A DNA stretch of 23,367 nt from an uncultured Oscillospiraceae bacterium (GCA_900764755.1 CAAFPE010000057.1:1-23367), one strand, 5' to 3'. Shown: positions 15,211 through 23,351, counted from the stretch's first letter. Notes: generated from the letters alone by a model not told the origin. Numbers and translations: made by a program.

Positions 15211-15299
15211 GCCTGGACAGGCCCGAATACAGCATGGATTTGAACGCAATGAAACGGGAGATCTCCAATATGAGACCCTTGAACTGACGATTCGGAAAG

Positions 15300-15336
15300 G
15301 CATACCAATGGAAATTTTTCCCATTGGTATGCTTTT
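15300..15336 (+). terminator. Intrinsic terminator after lysS
   Basis: A perfect 12-bp stem GCATACCAATGG (15300-15311) / CCATTGGTATGC (15321-15332), 9-nt loop, then TTTT (15333-15336). It lies 90 nt past the lysS stop codon. The intervening stretch has no supported gene. Confidence 0.88.
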
Positions 15337-15421
15337 CTGCGCAGGAGTTGAAGCCGGGCGGACAGACCGTGCTGGCACAGATGTTGGACTTCCACGGGAA
15401 AGGTGCGACTGGAGCGTTATG

Positions 15422-16198
15422 ATGGAGCGGATCACCAGCCGGAAGAACCCACTTTTAATGAAAATAAGAAAGCTGTCCTCCGGCAGCGCCAGGGCCCGCC
15501 GGGAGGCGGGGGAGTACCTGGGGGACGGCGTCAAGCTGCTGGAGGAGGCGCTGCGCTGGGGGGCTCCCCTGACCACGGTTGTGGTGACCGAGGGAGAACC
15601 GGTTCCGGAGCTGCCCCAGGGCGTCCGGGCCATCCAGGTGCCCCGGGATGTGATGGAGACCATCTCCCCCATGAATACACCCCAGGGCGCCCTGTTCTTG
15701 GTCCGTCTGCCGGAGACCGAACTTCCGGAGCGGCTGGAGGGCCGGCGGTATCTGGTGCTGGACGGGGTGCAGGACCCGGGGAATGTGGGGACCATCTGGC
15801 GCACCGCCGACGCCCTGGGGGCGGACGGCCTTCTGCTGGTAAACAGCTGTGCAGATCCCTACGGGCCCAAGACGGTGCGGGCCTCCATGGGGGCCTGCTT
15901 CCGGCTCCCGGTGTGGGAGACCGGGCCGGAGGAGCTGTGTGCCCTGCTGGAGCGGTCCGGTCTGCCGCTGTATGCCACTGCCCTGCGGGCGGATACGGTC
16001 TCACTGGAGCAGGCTGATCTGGGCCGGTGCGCGGTGATCATCGGCAGCGAGGGCCGGGGTGTCTCCCAGGGCCTGCTGGACCGCAGCGGCCAGACCATCC
16101 GCATTCCCATGCGGAGCCGCTGTGAATCCCTCAACGCGGCTGCAGCGGCCTCTATCGTCCTGTGGGAGATGGTCCGCCAGGGCGGGCTGGAGGAATAA
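15422..16198 (+). CDS. TrmH/SpoU-family RNA 2'-O-methyltransferase
   Basis: Uses S-adenosylmethionine to methylate a ribose in rRNA or tRNA. The 258-residue protein has an N-terminal substrate-binding domain (ITSRKNPLLMKIRKLSS, then YLGDGVKLLEEAL) and a C-terminal SPOUT knot. The three SpoU motifs are clear: QDPGNVGTIWRTADALG (motif 1), IIGSEGRGVSQGLL (motif 2) and IPMRSRCESLNAAAAASIVL (motif 3). The overall pattern fits the RlmB/TsnR-like branch, often annotated as 23S rRNA methyltransferase, but the target nucleotide is unknown. Two adjacent ATGs (15419, 15422) follow GGAG at 15411; the second gives the better 7-nt spacing. The frame is open further upstream, but that part crosses the lysS terminator and is rejected. 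Confidence 0.92.
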   Translation: MERITSRKNPLLMKIRKLSSGSARARREAGEYLGDGVKLLEEALRWGAPLTTVVVTEGEPVPELPQGVRAIQVPRDVMETISPMNTPQGALFLVRLPETELPERLEGRRYLVLDGVQDPGNVGTIWRTADALGADGLLLVNSCADPYGPKTVRASMGACFRLPVWETGPEELCALLERSGLPLYATALRADTVSLEQADLGRCAVIIGSEGRGVSQGLLDRSGQTIRIPMRSRCESLNAAAAASIVLWEMVRQGGLEE

Positions 16199-16242
16199 AC
16201 AGACGGCGCGCCCGGGCTCTGGGAGCCGGACGCGCCGCGCGT

Positions 16243-17478
16243 TCAGCGCTGGGGCCTGCCGCCCGCCCCGGTCCGCCGGTAGACGGTCTGGGTAAGCAGC
16301 ATGGAGACCAGCAGGAAGAGCAGGAATAGGACATAGGCGGGGACATAGCTGCCACCGAAGCGGTCGGCCAGCAGGCCGGGGACCGGCCCCGTGACCAGGG
16401 AGCCCAGCATATAGGCGGAGGACAGCCATTTGACCAGCCGGTCATAGTCCTCTGGTGCGCTCAGATCCCCCGCCCACACGGAGAGGGTGACCGAGGAGAG
16501 GGGCATCCCCAGACCGGTGAGGGTGATGGCGGCGGAGGCAAGTGGGATGCTCTGTGTGGGAGCCAGGCAGCATAGGGCGAAGCCGGCCAGAAAGACGCCA
16601 AAGATGAGGCTGTTGGCCATCCGGCTGCCCAGACGGTCGCTGAGCCATCCATAGAGCACCTTGGCGGCGATGAGGACAAGCCCCAGATAGGACATGAGCA
16701 GGGCAGCCGTTCCGCTGGAAAAGCCGGCGGAGGTGTACAGCACCGTGAGATGGGAGAAGCCCGGCCCACAGGGCCCGCCGGTGAGAAAGGCGGACAGGAG
16801 CACCATCCACAGGAGGGGACGGCTCAGCCCATCCCCCCGGCCTCCGGGTGCAGAGTCCCCGGTACGCTGAAACTCCGGATGGCCGGGGGAGTCCCGCACC
16901 AGAAGGAGCACCAGCAGGGTGAGCAGCACTCCGGCGGCCGCCTCCCAGAGAAAGGTGGCGGACAGGCCAAGGGCCTGGATGGCTCTGGTGATGAGGGGCG
17001 GGGCAAGGATGGTGGAGATCCCGCTGCCTGCGGCGGCCATCCCCAGGGCGAAGCCACGCCCGGTGGGGAACCAGCGGGAAATGACCAGGGTGAGGGGGAT
17101 CATTCCCCCATAGCCATAGGCCAGGCCGGACAGGACCGCCCCGCCGCAGTAGGCGGAAAAGCTGCGGGCAAAGCCAAAGAGGAGATAGGAGCCCACGAAG
17201 CAGCCCATTCCCAGGACCATGGTGTTCCGCAGGCCCAGCCGGCGGCACAGCCGGTCCACGGTGAGCATGGACAGCAGGGCGAACAGGCTCCGGACCGTGG
17301 TGATCCAGGAGCCCTGGGCGTTGGTGAAGCCGTGGACGAGGAGCAGGTGGGGCTGATAAACTGTAAAGGCGTTGACGCCCAGCCCCATCACCGTGAACAG
17401 GGCCAGCCCACAGCCCAGGCAGACCACCCAGGCCCGGAGACTGGCGCTTTGGAGCGGCGTATGACTGGCAATTCTCAC
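16243..17478 (-). CDS. MFS transporter (oxalate/monocarboxylate-type antiporter-like)
   Basis: A 411-residue membrane protein with twelve predicted hydrophobic segments in two halves. The first half has the RLCRRLGLRNTMVLG motif between helices 2 and 3, and VISRWFPTGRGFALGMAAAGSG, typical of the OxlT/MFS_1 group. The second half has YGWLSDRLGSRMANSLIFG. Relatives exchange monocarboxylates or dicarboxylates, but the substrate is not determined by the sequence. The start is GTG 17478 after a GGGGGGG run; longer in-frame options would extend through the promoter at 17505-17534. It is divergent from dprA and convergent with the SpoU methyltransferase gene, 44 nt apart. Confidence 0.86.
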   Translation of the reverse strand: MRIASHTPLQSASLRAWVVCLGCGLALFTVMGLGVNAFTVYQPHLLLVHGFTNAQGSWITTVRSLFALLSMLTVDRLCRRLGLRNTMVLGMGCFVGSYLLFGFARSFSAYCGGAVLSGLAYGYGGMIPLTLVISRWFPTGRGFALGMAAAGSGISTILAPPLITRAIQALGLSATFLWEAAAGVLLTLLVLLLVRDSPGHPEFQRTGDSAPGGRGDGLSRPLLWMVLLSAFLTGGPCGPGFSHLTVLYTSAGFSSGTAALLMSYLGLVLIAAKVLYGWLSDRLGSRMANSLIFGVFLAGFALCCLAPTQSIPLASAAITLTGLGMPLSSVTLSVWAGDLSAPEDYDRLVKWLSSAYMLGSLVTGPVPGLLADRFGGSYVPAYVLFLLFLLVSMLLTQTVYRRTGAGGRPQR

Positions 17479-17504
17479 AGAGATCCCCCCCGTTTCGTGC
17501 CCTA

Positions 17505-17534
17505 AGCGTACCACAGAACGACGGCAGTTGTAAA
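17505..17534 (-). promoter_or_regulatory. Probable promoter of the MFS gene
   Basis: On the minus strand, TTTACA (17529-17534), an 18-nt spacer and TACGCT (17505-17510). It predicts a start about 20 nt upstream of the GTG. The -10 is imperfect. Confidence 0.5.
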
Positions 17535-17560
17535 GATATTCTATGAGAGGAGGGCGCTCC

Positions 17561-18817
17561 ATGCTTCAGGAGTGGATCTGGCTGACCACAAGAAAGGCGC
17601 TGGGACCCAAGGGTGTGCTTCGGGTGCTGGAGTACTTCGGCACGCCGGAGCGGGCGTTTTACGCCGACCCGGAGCAGTACGATCAGATCCCGGAGCTGCC
17701 CGCCGCGGCCCGGACGTCTCTTCGGGAGAAGGGGATGGAGGAGGCCGACCGGATCTTGGGAGAGTGCGACCGGCTGGGACTGCGGGTGATGACCCTCCAG
17801 GACGGGGACTACCCCGGCCGCCTGCGGGAGATCGCTGCGCCGCCTGCAGTGCTGTACATTCGGGGCCGGGTATTCCGCTTTGATGAGGAGGCGGCCATCG
17901 GCGTGGTGGGCAGCCGGGACCCCTCTCCCTACGGGGAGCGGGTGGCCGCCCAGCTGGGTCTGGAACTGGCCCGGGGCGGGGCTCTGCTGGTCTCCGGCAT
18001 CGCCCAGGGGATCGACTCCACCGCCCTGAAGGGGGCGCTCAAGGGCGGCGGGCCCGTGGTCTCTGTGCTGGCAGGCGGGGTGGACGTGCCCTATCCCAGC
18101 CAGAACCGCTTCCTGTATGAGGATGTGGCGGCGGCTGGAGCGCTCATCAGCGAGTACCCGCCTGGCACACGCCACAAGGCGGAGCACTTCCCAGTGCGCA
18201 ACCGCCTCATCAGCGGGCTGTCCCTGGGCGTGGTGGCGGTGGAGTGCGCCCGGTTCAGCGGGACCATGAAAACTGTGGAGCACGCCATGGACCAGGACCG
18301 GGATATTTTCGCGGTGCCGGGGAACATCGACGCCCCCAGAAGCGAGGGACCTAACTGGCTGATCCGTCAGGGAGCGCATCCGGTGACCTGTACCCAAGAC
18401 ATCCTGGAAGAGTACTGGCTCCGCTTTCCCCATAAACTGTCCCAGTCCGCCCCGCTGCCGCCAGAGGCGGCCCAGCAGCGGCTGGAGCAACTGCGGAGCC
18501 GAAGGGCCCTGGAGGAGACCAGGCCGGAGGAGGAGCGGACGGAAGCTCCTGCACCCGGCGGTCCACGGGAGGACGGGGGTCCAGATCTGGAGCGGATCCC
18601 CCGGGGGGAGCAGCGCTCCCGTTTCACCGATGACCAGCTGACCCTGCTCCGGGCCATGGCGGGACGGAAGAAGCCGTGTACCGCGGACGAACTGGTGGAG
18701 GAGACCCAGATCCCGGCCCGCCGGGTGCTGTCAGCCCTCACCATGCTTCAGGTGGACGGAGCCGCCCGGGAGCACCCCGGGAAGCGGTTTTCCCCTCTGG
18801 TGGAACTGGAGGAGTGA
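17561..18817 (+). CDS. dprA: DNA-processing protein DprA (Smf)
   Basis: Binds single-stranded DNA taken up during transformation and loads RecA onto it; it is also conserved in species not known to be competent. The 418-residue protein has an N-terminal helical SAM-like part (about 1-75), a Rossmann-type core (about 80-285) with GVVGSRDPSPYGERVA (about 114-129), SGIAQGIDSTA (from 145), EHFPVRNRLISGLS (198-211) and AVPGNID, a low-complexity acidic/Pro linker (about 320-355), and a C-terminal DprA winged helix (FTDDQLTLLRAM to the end). The start is ATG 17561 after GGAGGG. It heads the dprA-topA order common in Firmicutes. Confidence 0.95.
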   Translation: MLQEWIWLTTRKALGPKGVLRVLEYFGTPERAFYADPEQYDQIPELPAAARTSLREKGMEEADRILGECDRLGLRVMTLQDGDYPGRLREIAAPPAVLYIRGRVFRFDEEAAIGVVGSRDPSPYGERVAAQLGLELARGGALLVSGIAQGIDSTALKGALKGGGPVVSVLAGGVDVPYPSQNRFLYEDVAAAGALISEYPPGTRHKAEHFPVRNRLISGLSLGVVAVECARFSGTMKTVEHAMDQDRDIFAVPGNIDAPRSEGPNWLIRQGAHPVTCTQDILEEYWLRFPHKLSQSAPLPPEAAQQRLEQLRSRRALEETRPEEERTEAPAPGGPREDGGPDLERIPRGEQRSRFTDDQLTLLRAMAGRKKPCTADELVEETQIPARRVLSALTMLQVDGAAREHPGKRFSPLVELEE

Positions 18818-18903
18818 GATGCGGGCTGAGGTCCCGTTTCAGCATTATTTCTTTCGTGCGGCAGCGCCGCGTTTTATATTTCTAATTCGGAGGTCATTGC
18901 AGA

Positions 18904-21417
18904 ATGGCATCAAAAACTGATCTGGTGATCGTAGAGTCCCCGTCCAAGGCAAAGACCATCGGGAAGTACCTTGGCCCGGGCTATGAGGTGAAGGCGTCCA
19001 TGGGCCACGTCCGGGATCTGCCCAAGAGCAAGATGAGCGTGGACATTGAGGGCGGCTTCATTCCAAACTATCAGCCCATCAAGGGAAAGGAGGATGTGAT
19101 CAGCGACCTGAAAAAGGCGGCCAAAAAGAGCGGCCGGGTCTATCTGGCCACCGACCCTGACCGGGAGGGGGAGGCCATCTCCTGGCATTTGAAGGAGCTG
19201 CTGGGCATCCCCGATGACAAGACCTATCGGGTGACCTTCAATGAGATCACCAAAAAGGTGGTCAACGAGTCCATTGCCAGCCCCCGGGCCATCGACCAGA
19301 ACCTGGTGGACGCCCAGCAGGCCCGGCGCATCCTGGACCGGATCGTGGGCTATGAGCTCTCCCCTCTGCTGTGGAAGAAGATCCGGCGGGGGCTGTCCGC
19401 CGGACGGGTGCAGTCGGTTGCCACCCGCCTGGTGGTGGAGCGGGAGGAGGAGATCCGCGCCTTCCAGCCCCAGGAGTACTGGTCCATCCAGGCCGACCTG
19501 GGCCGGGTGCGCCCCAATCTGGGTGGGTTCCAGGCCATGTTCCACGGACGGGAGAAGAAGATGGAACTGCACAGCGAGGCGGAGGCGGACGCTGTGATCC
19601 AGGCGGTGTCGGGCCAGCCCTTCACCGTCTCCAGGGTGAAGCGGCAGGACAAGCTGCGCAACCCCGCGCCCCCCTTCACCACCTCCACCCTCCAGCAGGA
19701 GGCCTCCCGCAAGCTGAACATGACCCCTGCCCGCACCATGTCCATCGCCCAGCAGCTCTATGAGGGGGTTGACATCACCGGCGAGGGCACGGTGGGTCTG
19801 ATCACCTATATGCGTACTGACTCCCTCCGCCTGTCGGAGGAGGCCATCGCCGCGGCCAAGGGCTTTATCGAGCACCGCTATGGCCGGGAGTACTATCCAC
19901 CCCAGGCCCGGCACTACAAGTCCAAAGGCAACGCCCAGGACGCCCACGAGGCCATCCGGCCCTCCGATGTGAACCTGGTGCCGGAGGACATCAAGAAGGA
20001 CCTGACCAGCGAGCAATTCCGCCTTTATAAGCTGATCTGGAGCCGCTTCCTGGCCTGTCAGATGGCCAGCGCGGTGTATGACAGCGTCTCCATCGAGGCG
20101 CAGTCTGCCGGCTATACCTTCCGGGCCAGCCATTCGGAGCTGAAGTTCTCCGGCTTTACCGCTGTCTATGAGGAGGGCCGGGACGACGAGGAGGAGGCCC
20201 CTCAGTCCCCCCTGCCCGACCTGCGGGAGGGGGAGCCCCTGGAGTTGAAGGGGACCCGGAAGGAGCAGCACTTCACCCAGCCCCCCGCCCGGTACTCCGA
20301 GGCCACCCTGATCCGCGCCCTGGAGGAGAAGGGGATCGGACGCCCCTCCACCTACGCCCCTACCATCTCCACCATCCTCAACCGGGAGTATGTGGTGAAG
20401 GAGGGCCGGGCCCTCCGGCCCACACCTCTGGGAGAGGTGGTCACCGGCCTGATGAAGGACAAGTTCCAGGACATCGTGGACCCCACCTTCACCGCCCAGA
20501 TGGAGGAGGAACTGGACAAGGTGGAGGAGGGCAGCGTGGACTGGAAACGGGTGCTGTCCGAGTTTTATGAGGACTTCGAGGCGGAGCTCCATAAGGCGGA
20601 GCAGGAGCTGGACGGAGAGCGCATCAAGGTGCCCGACGAGGTCTCGGAGGAGATCTGTCCCCAGTGCGGCCGGAACCTGGTCATCAAGTCCGGCCGGTTC
20701 GGCCGCTTCCTGGCCTGCCCCGGCTGGCCGGAGTGCGACTTCACCATGCCCCTGGTGGTGGAGATGCCCGGCAAGTGCCCCAAGTGCGGCGGCCGCCTGC
20801 TCAAGCGCACGGGAAAGAGCAAAAAGACCAATAAGCAGTACACCTACTACTGCTGTGAGCATCTCAACAGCAAGGATGAGACCAGAAGGTGCGACTTTAT
20901 GACCTGGGATGTGCCGGTGAAGGACAACTGCCCGGAGTGCGGCTGGACCATGTTCAAGAAGTCCGGACGGGGCTTTAAGAAGCCCTTCTGCATCCACGAG
21001 GGCTGCCCCAACTTCACCCCGGAGGAGAAGCGGGGCGGTTGGAAGAAAAAGACGGCGGACGCCGCCGGGGAGGCGGAAGGCGGGGCCGGGACCGTCCCGG
21101 AGGAGAAGCAGCCCGAGGCCAAGAAGACCGCCGGAAAAAAGACCGCCGCCAAAAAGACGGCAGCCTCCAAGACAGGCGCCAAAAAGACGACCACCGCCAA
21201 AAAGACCGCCGCCAAAAAGACGGCAGCCTCCAAGACAGGCGCCAAAAAGACGACCACCGCCCAAAAGACCGCATCCAAGACGGCGGCTGAGGAAACCGCT
21301 GCGTCTAAGACCACGGCGAAAAAGGCCGCCGCCAAAAAGACTGCGTCCAAGAAAACCGCGTCCAAGAAAACCGCCGCCAAGAAGGCAGAAGGGGAGAGCA
21401 CGGACGGGGAAGCGTGA
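18904..21417 (+). CDS. topA: DNA topoisomerase I (type IA) with Lys/Ala-rich C-terminal tail
   Basis: Relaxes negative supercoils by transient single-strand cleavage. The 837-residue protein has the TOPRIM start VIVESPSKAKTIGKYLG (residues 8-24; E11), the acidic triad DPDREGEAISWHL (from 84), the active-site Tyr in TYMRTDSLRLS (Y302), and three zinc-ribbon modules beginning near C585, C625 and C676. From about residue 717 to the end is a long basic tail rich in Lys, Ala and Thr, with an exact 21-residue duplication. The tail is not part of the core enzyme and probably adds DNA or RNA contacts, as Lys/Ala-rich tails do in some actinobacterial TopA. The start has GGAGG 10 nt upstream. It follows dprA by 86 nt. 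Confidence 0.97.
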   Translation: MASKTDLVIVESPSKAKTIGKYLGPGYEVKASMGHVRDLPKSKMSVDIEGGFIPNYQPIKGKEDVISDLKKAAKKSGRVYLATDPDREGEAISWHLKELLGIPDDKTYRVTFNEITKKVVNESIASPRAIDQNLVDAQQARRILDRIVGYELSPLLWKKIRRGLSAGRVQSVATRLVVEREEEIRAFQPQEYWSIQADLGRVRPNLGGFQAMFHGREKKMELHSEAEADAVIQAVSGQPFTVSRVKRQDKLRNPAPPFTTSTLQQEASRKLNMTPARTMSIAQQLYEGVDITGEGTVGLITYMRTDSLRLSEEAIAAAKGFIEHRYGREYYPPQARHYKSKGNAQDAHEAIRPSDVNLVPEDIKKDLTSEQFRLYKLIWSRFLACQMASAVYDSVSIEAQSAGYTFRASHSELKFSGFTAVYEEGRDDEEEAPQSPLPDLREGEPLELKGTRKEQHFTQPPARYSEATLIRALEEKGIGRPSTYAPTISTILNREYVVKEGRALRPTPLGEVVTGLMKDKFQDIVDPTFTAQMEEELDKVEEGSVDWKRVLSEFYEDFEAELHKAEQELDGERIKVPDEVSEEICPQCGRNLVIKSGRFGRFLACPGWPECDFTMPLVVEMPGKCPKCGGRLLKRTGKSKKTNKQYTYYCCEHLNSKDETRRCDFMTWDVPVKDNCPECGWTMFKKSGRGFKKPFCIHEGCPNFTPEEKRGGWKKKTADAAGEAEGGAGTVPEEKQPEAKKTAGKKTAAKKTAASKTGAKKTTTAKKTAAKKTAASKTGAKKTTTAQKTASKTAAEETAASKTTAKKAAAKKTASKKTASKKTAAKKAEGESTDGEA
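21136..21261 (+). repeat. Exact tandem duplication of 63 bp within the topA tail
   Basis: Copy 1 is 21136-21198 and copy 2 is 21199-21261. By eye they are identical over all 63 positions and encode the 21-residue unit KKTAAKKTAASKTGAKKTTTA twice. Identity at the third codon positions points to a recent duplication. Flanking sequence (21262-21400) carries degenerate KKTA-like units. Confidence 0.9.
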
Positions 21418-21435
21418 GCGCGGGCCCGCCCTGCT

Positions 21436-21699
21436 CTACGCCAGGGCGGACCGGTACAGCTCCCGGCACAGGCTGAGGGAGGCGTGAAAGACGGCCTCTT
21501 GCTCCGCCCCGTGCCGGAGCGCCTGCTCACGGAGAAGGTCGTCCAGAAGGCTGCGGGCTTCCGGGGAGAGGGCGGCCCGCAGGGCGGCCTCTCTTTCATC
21601 GGCAAAGCGGCGGCAGGCCGGATATTCCGGCATGAGGGCCAGAAAGGCTTCTGAGCGCTCCAGGACGTACTGATAGAGGACATTGGACAGACGGGTCAT
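21436..21699 (-). CDS. Small protein, possibly DUF6809-like
   Basis: An 87-residue, soluble, probably all-helical protein (LSNVLYQYVLERSEAFLALM; EREAALRAALSPEARSLLDDLL; EQEAVFHASLSLCRELYRSAL). The pattern of a small helical protein with a central L..EAR..LDDLL segment recalls DUF6809-type proteins of Firmicutes, which I hold only tentatively. No function can be given. The start follows GGGGTGG at a 4-nt distance, so the ribosome site is not ideal. It is divergent from an Xre regulator, with an AT-rich shared control region. It converges on topA, whose stop lies just 18 nt away. Confidence 0.6.
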   Translation of the reverse strand: MTRLSNVLYQYVLERSEAFLALMPEYPACRRFADEREAALRAALSPEARSLLDDLLREQALRHGAEQEAVFHASLSLCRELYRSALA

Positions 21700-21712
21700 A
21701 GAACCACCCCAA

Positions 21713-21758
21713 ACATGTATAATTTATACATGTTATAACACGAATAAATTATACATGT
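21713..21758. promoter_or_regulatory. Palindromic operator with three half-sites
   Basis: ACATGTATAA (21713-21722), one T, then TTATACATGT (21724-21733) form a perfect 21-bp palindrome with a single central base. A third copy, TTATACATGT, lies at 21749-21758, 25 bp from the second. The arrangement between divergent genes suggests the site is bound by the adjacent Xre-family regulator, which would then regulate both genes. Confidence 0.7.
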
Positions 21759-21761
21759 CAA
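21733..21761 (-). promoter_or_regulatory. Promoter of the small protein gene, covered by operator half-sites
   Basis: On the minus strand, TTGACA (21756-21761), a 17-nt spacer and TTATAA (21733-21738). A repeat half-site overlaps the -35 edge and a full palindrome lies just downstream of the -10. Confidence 0.66.
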
Positions 21762-21776
21762 GAGGTGAGTCATAAA

Positions 21777-21980
21777 TTGTTTGGAGATCGTTTGCGAGTG
21801 CTGAGAAAAGAGCGCAAGGTGAGCCAAAAGGAGTTGGCTGAGTATCTGGGGATCAGCATTCGGGGCTATCAATTTTATGAGAGCGAGGATAACGAGCCTA
21901 ACATCAAAATGCTGATCGCTCTGGCCGATTTTTATGGCGTCACCATCGACTATCTGGTAGGGCGGACAGACGAGCGGTGA
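21777..21980 (+). CDS. Xre-family helix-turn-helix regulator
   Basis: A 67-residue DNA-binding protein made almost entirely of one HTH_3 domain (GDRLRVLRKERKVSQKELAEYLGIS, then YQFYESEDNEPNIKMLIALADFYG, and a VTIDYLVGRTD end typical of Cro/CI-like repressors). I prefer the TTG start at 21777 because AGAGGTGA lies 7 nt upstream; the GTG at 21765 would sit inside that site. The coding sequence is clearly less GC-rich than its neighbours and the spacer before it is strongly AT-rich, which fits a recently acquired unit. It probably binds the palindrome at 21713-21758. trmFO starts 44 nt after its stop. Confidence 0.85.
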   Translation: MFGDRLRVLRKERKVSQKELAEYLGISIRGYQFYESEDNEPNIKMLIALADFYGVTIDYLVGRTDER

Positions 21981-22024
21981 CGCGCCGCGAAACACACAAG
22001 GAAAATCAGAATCAGGAGGGACCC

Positions 22025-23329
22025 ATGGAACCTGTAATTGTGATCGGAGCGGGCCTGGCGGGCAGCGAGGCCGCCTGGCAGCTGGCCCGGCGGGGGATCC
22101 CCGTGACGCTCCGGGAGATGAAGCCTGAAAAGATGACTCCAGCCCACCACAGCCCGTCCTTCGGCGAGCTGGTGTGCTCCAACTCCCTGCGCTCCGACCA
22201 GCTGGAGAACGCGGTGGGGCTGCTGAAGGAGGAGCTGCGCCGCTGCGGCTCCCTGATCATGGCCTGCGCGGACGCCCACCGGGTGGAGGCGGGGGGCGCG
22301 CTGGCGGTGGACCGCCATGCCTTCTCCGAAGCCATCACGGAGAAACTCCGGAGCCACCCCATGATCACCGTGGCGGAGGGGGAGGTCACAGACCTTCCGG
22401 TGGAGGGACAGGTCATCGTGGCCAGCGGACCGCTGACCTCAGACCCCCTGGCGGAGGCCATCGCCCGGCGCTATCCTGAGAACGGCTATCTGCACTTCTT
22501 TGACGCGGCAGCCCCGCTGGTCACCTTTGACAGCGTGGATATGGAGAGCGCCTGGTTTGCTTCCCGGTATGACCGGGGAACACCGGATTATATCAACTGT
22601 CCCATGACGGAGGAGGAGTACCAGAGCTTCTGGGAGGCCCTGGTCACCGCCCAGGAGGCGGAGGTCCACGGCTTTGAGGACGCCGGGGTCTTTGAGGGCT
22701 GTATGCCTGTGGAGGTGATGGCCCGCCGGGGGCGGGATACCCTGTGCTACGGGCCTCTGAAGCCGGTGGGGCTGAAGGATCCCAAGACCGGGCGGGAGCC
22801 CTTTGCTGTGGTGCAGTTGCGCAAGGACAACGCCCAGGGAAGCATTTACAACATCGTGGGCTTCCAGACCCACCTGAAATGGCCGGAGCAGAAGCGGGTG
22901 TTCTCCATGATCCCCGCCCTGCGGAATGCGGAGTATGTGCGCTATGGGGTGATGCACCGGAATACCTTCCTGGACTCCCCACGGCTGCTGGACCGCTATT
23001 TCCGGGTGCGGACTGAGCCGCGCATCCGCTTCGCCGGGCAGATCACCGGGGTGGAGGGCTATGTGGAGTCCACGGCCTCCGGCTGCCTGGCGGCCCTGGA
23101 GCTGGCCCGGGAACTGGAGGGAAAGAGCCCCATCGATTTCCCACGGGAGACCGCCATGGGGGCGCTGGCCCTTTACATCAGTGACCCAAGTGTGGTAAAC
23201 TTTCAACCGATGAATGTGAACTTCGGCCTGATCCCCCCATTGGGCTATCGGGTCAAAGGCAAGCGGAACAAAAATGCGGAACTGTCGAAGCGGGCGCTGG
23301 AGGCCCTGGGACAGCTGGATCTGGAGTGA
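22025..23329 (+). CDS. trmFO: Folate/FAD-dependent tRNA (uracil-54-C5)-methyltransferase TrmFO
   Basis: Methylates U54 in the T-loop of tRNA using methylene-tetrahydrofolate and FADH2. The 434-residue protein opens with the FAD-binding VIVIGAGLAGSEAAWQLARRG (GAGLAG at 8-13), followed by LREMKP and the CSNSLRSD block with C51. The catalytic Cys in FEGCMPVEVMA is at residue 226, the position known in B. subtilis TrmFO. C-terminal markers include GRDTLCYGPLKPVGL, NIVGFQTHLKWPEQ, GQITGVEGYVES and FQPMNVNFGLIPP. The start is ATG 22025, with AGGAGG 22014-22019, 5 nt upstream; an in-frame upstream ATG overlaps the Xre gene. It belongs to the dprA-topA-trmFO group but is separated from topA by the Xre cassette. 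Confidence 0.97.
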   Translation: MEPVIVIGAGLAGSEAAWQLARRGIPVTLREMKPEKMTPAHHSPSFGELVCSNSLRSDQLENAVGLLKEELRRCGSLIMACADAHRVEAGGALAVDRHAFSEAITEKLRSHPMITVAEGEVTDLPVEGQVIVASGPLTSDPLAEAIARRYPENGYLHFFDAAAPLVTFDSVDMESAWFASRYDRGTPDYINCPMTEEEYQSFWEALVTAQEAEVHGFEDAGVFEGCMPVEVMARRGRDTLCYGPLKPVGLKDPKTGREPFAVVQLRKDNAQGSIYNIVGFQTHLKWPEQKRVFSMIPALRNAEYVRYGVMHRNTFLDSPRLLDRYFRVRTEPRIRFAGQITGVEGYVESTASGCLAALELARELEGKSPIDFPRETAMGALALYISDPSVVNFQPMNVNFGLIPPLGYRVKGKRNKNAELSKRALEALGQLDLE

Positions 23330-23351
23330 GCGGACGACTCCGCTTGCCTTT

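Noticed and set aside
15234..15287. A 17-codon frame after lysS
   Set aside because: No ribosome binding site and no further support; reported only as part of the gene-free tract.
15308..15421. N-terminal extension of the SpoU methyltransferase
   Set aside because: It begins inside the lysS terminator hairpin and encodes residues unlike the family. The ATGs at 15419 and 15422 follow a ribosome site.
13237..15804. An 855-aa open frame on the minus strand opposite lysS, with similar long antisense frames opposite topA (784 aa) and dprA (682 aa)
   Set aside because: All lie opposite genes with full motif sets, and their translations are low-complexity. They mirror codon bias and show no ribosome sites or domains.
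17479..17562. 28-residue N-terminal extension of the MFS transporter
   Set aside because: It would run across the likely promoter of the gene and overlap the dprA start; the GTG at 17478 follows a purine-rich site.
21136..21400. Repeats in the topA tail considered as a CRISPR or minisatellite element
   Set aside because: The repeats are tandem, in frame and coding, with no unique spacers. They are protein low-complexity repeats.
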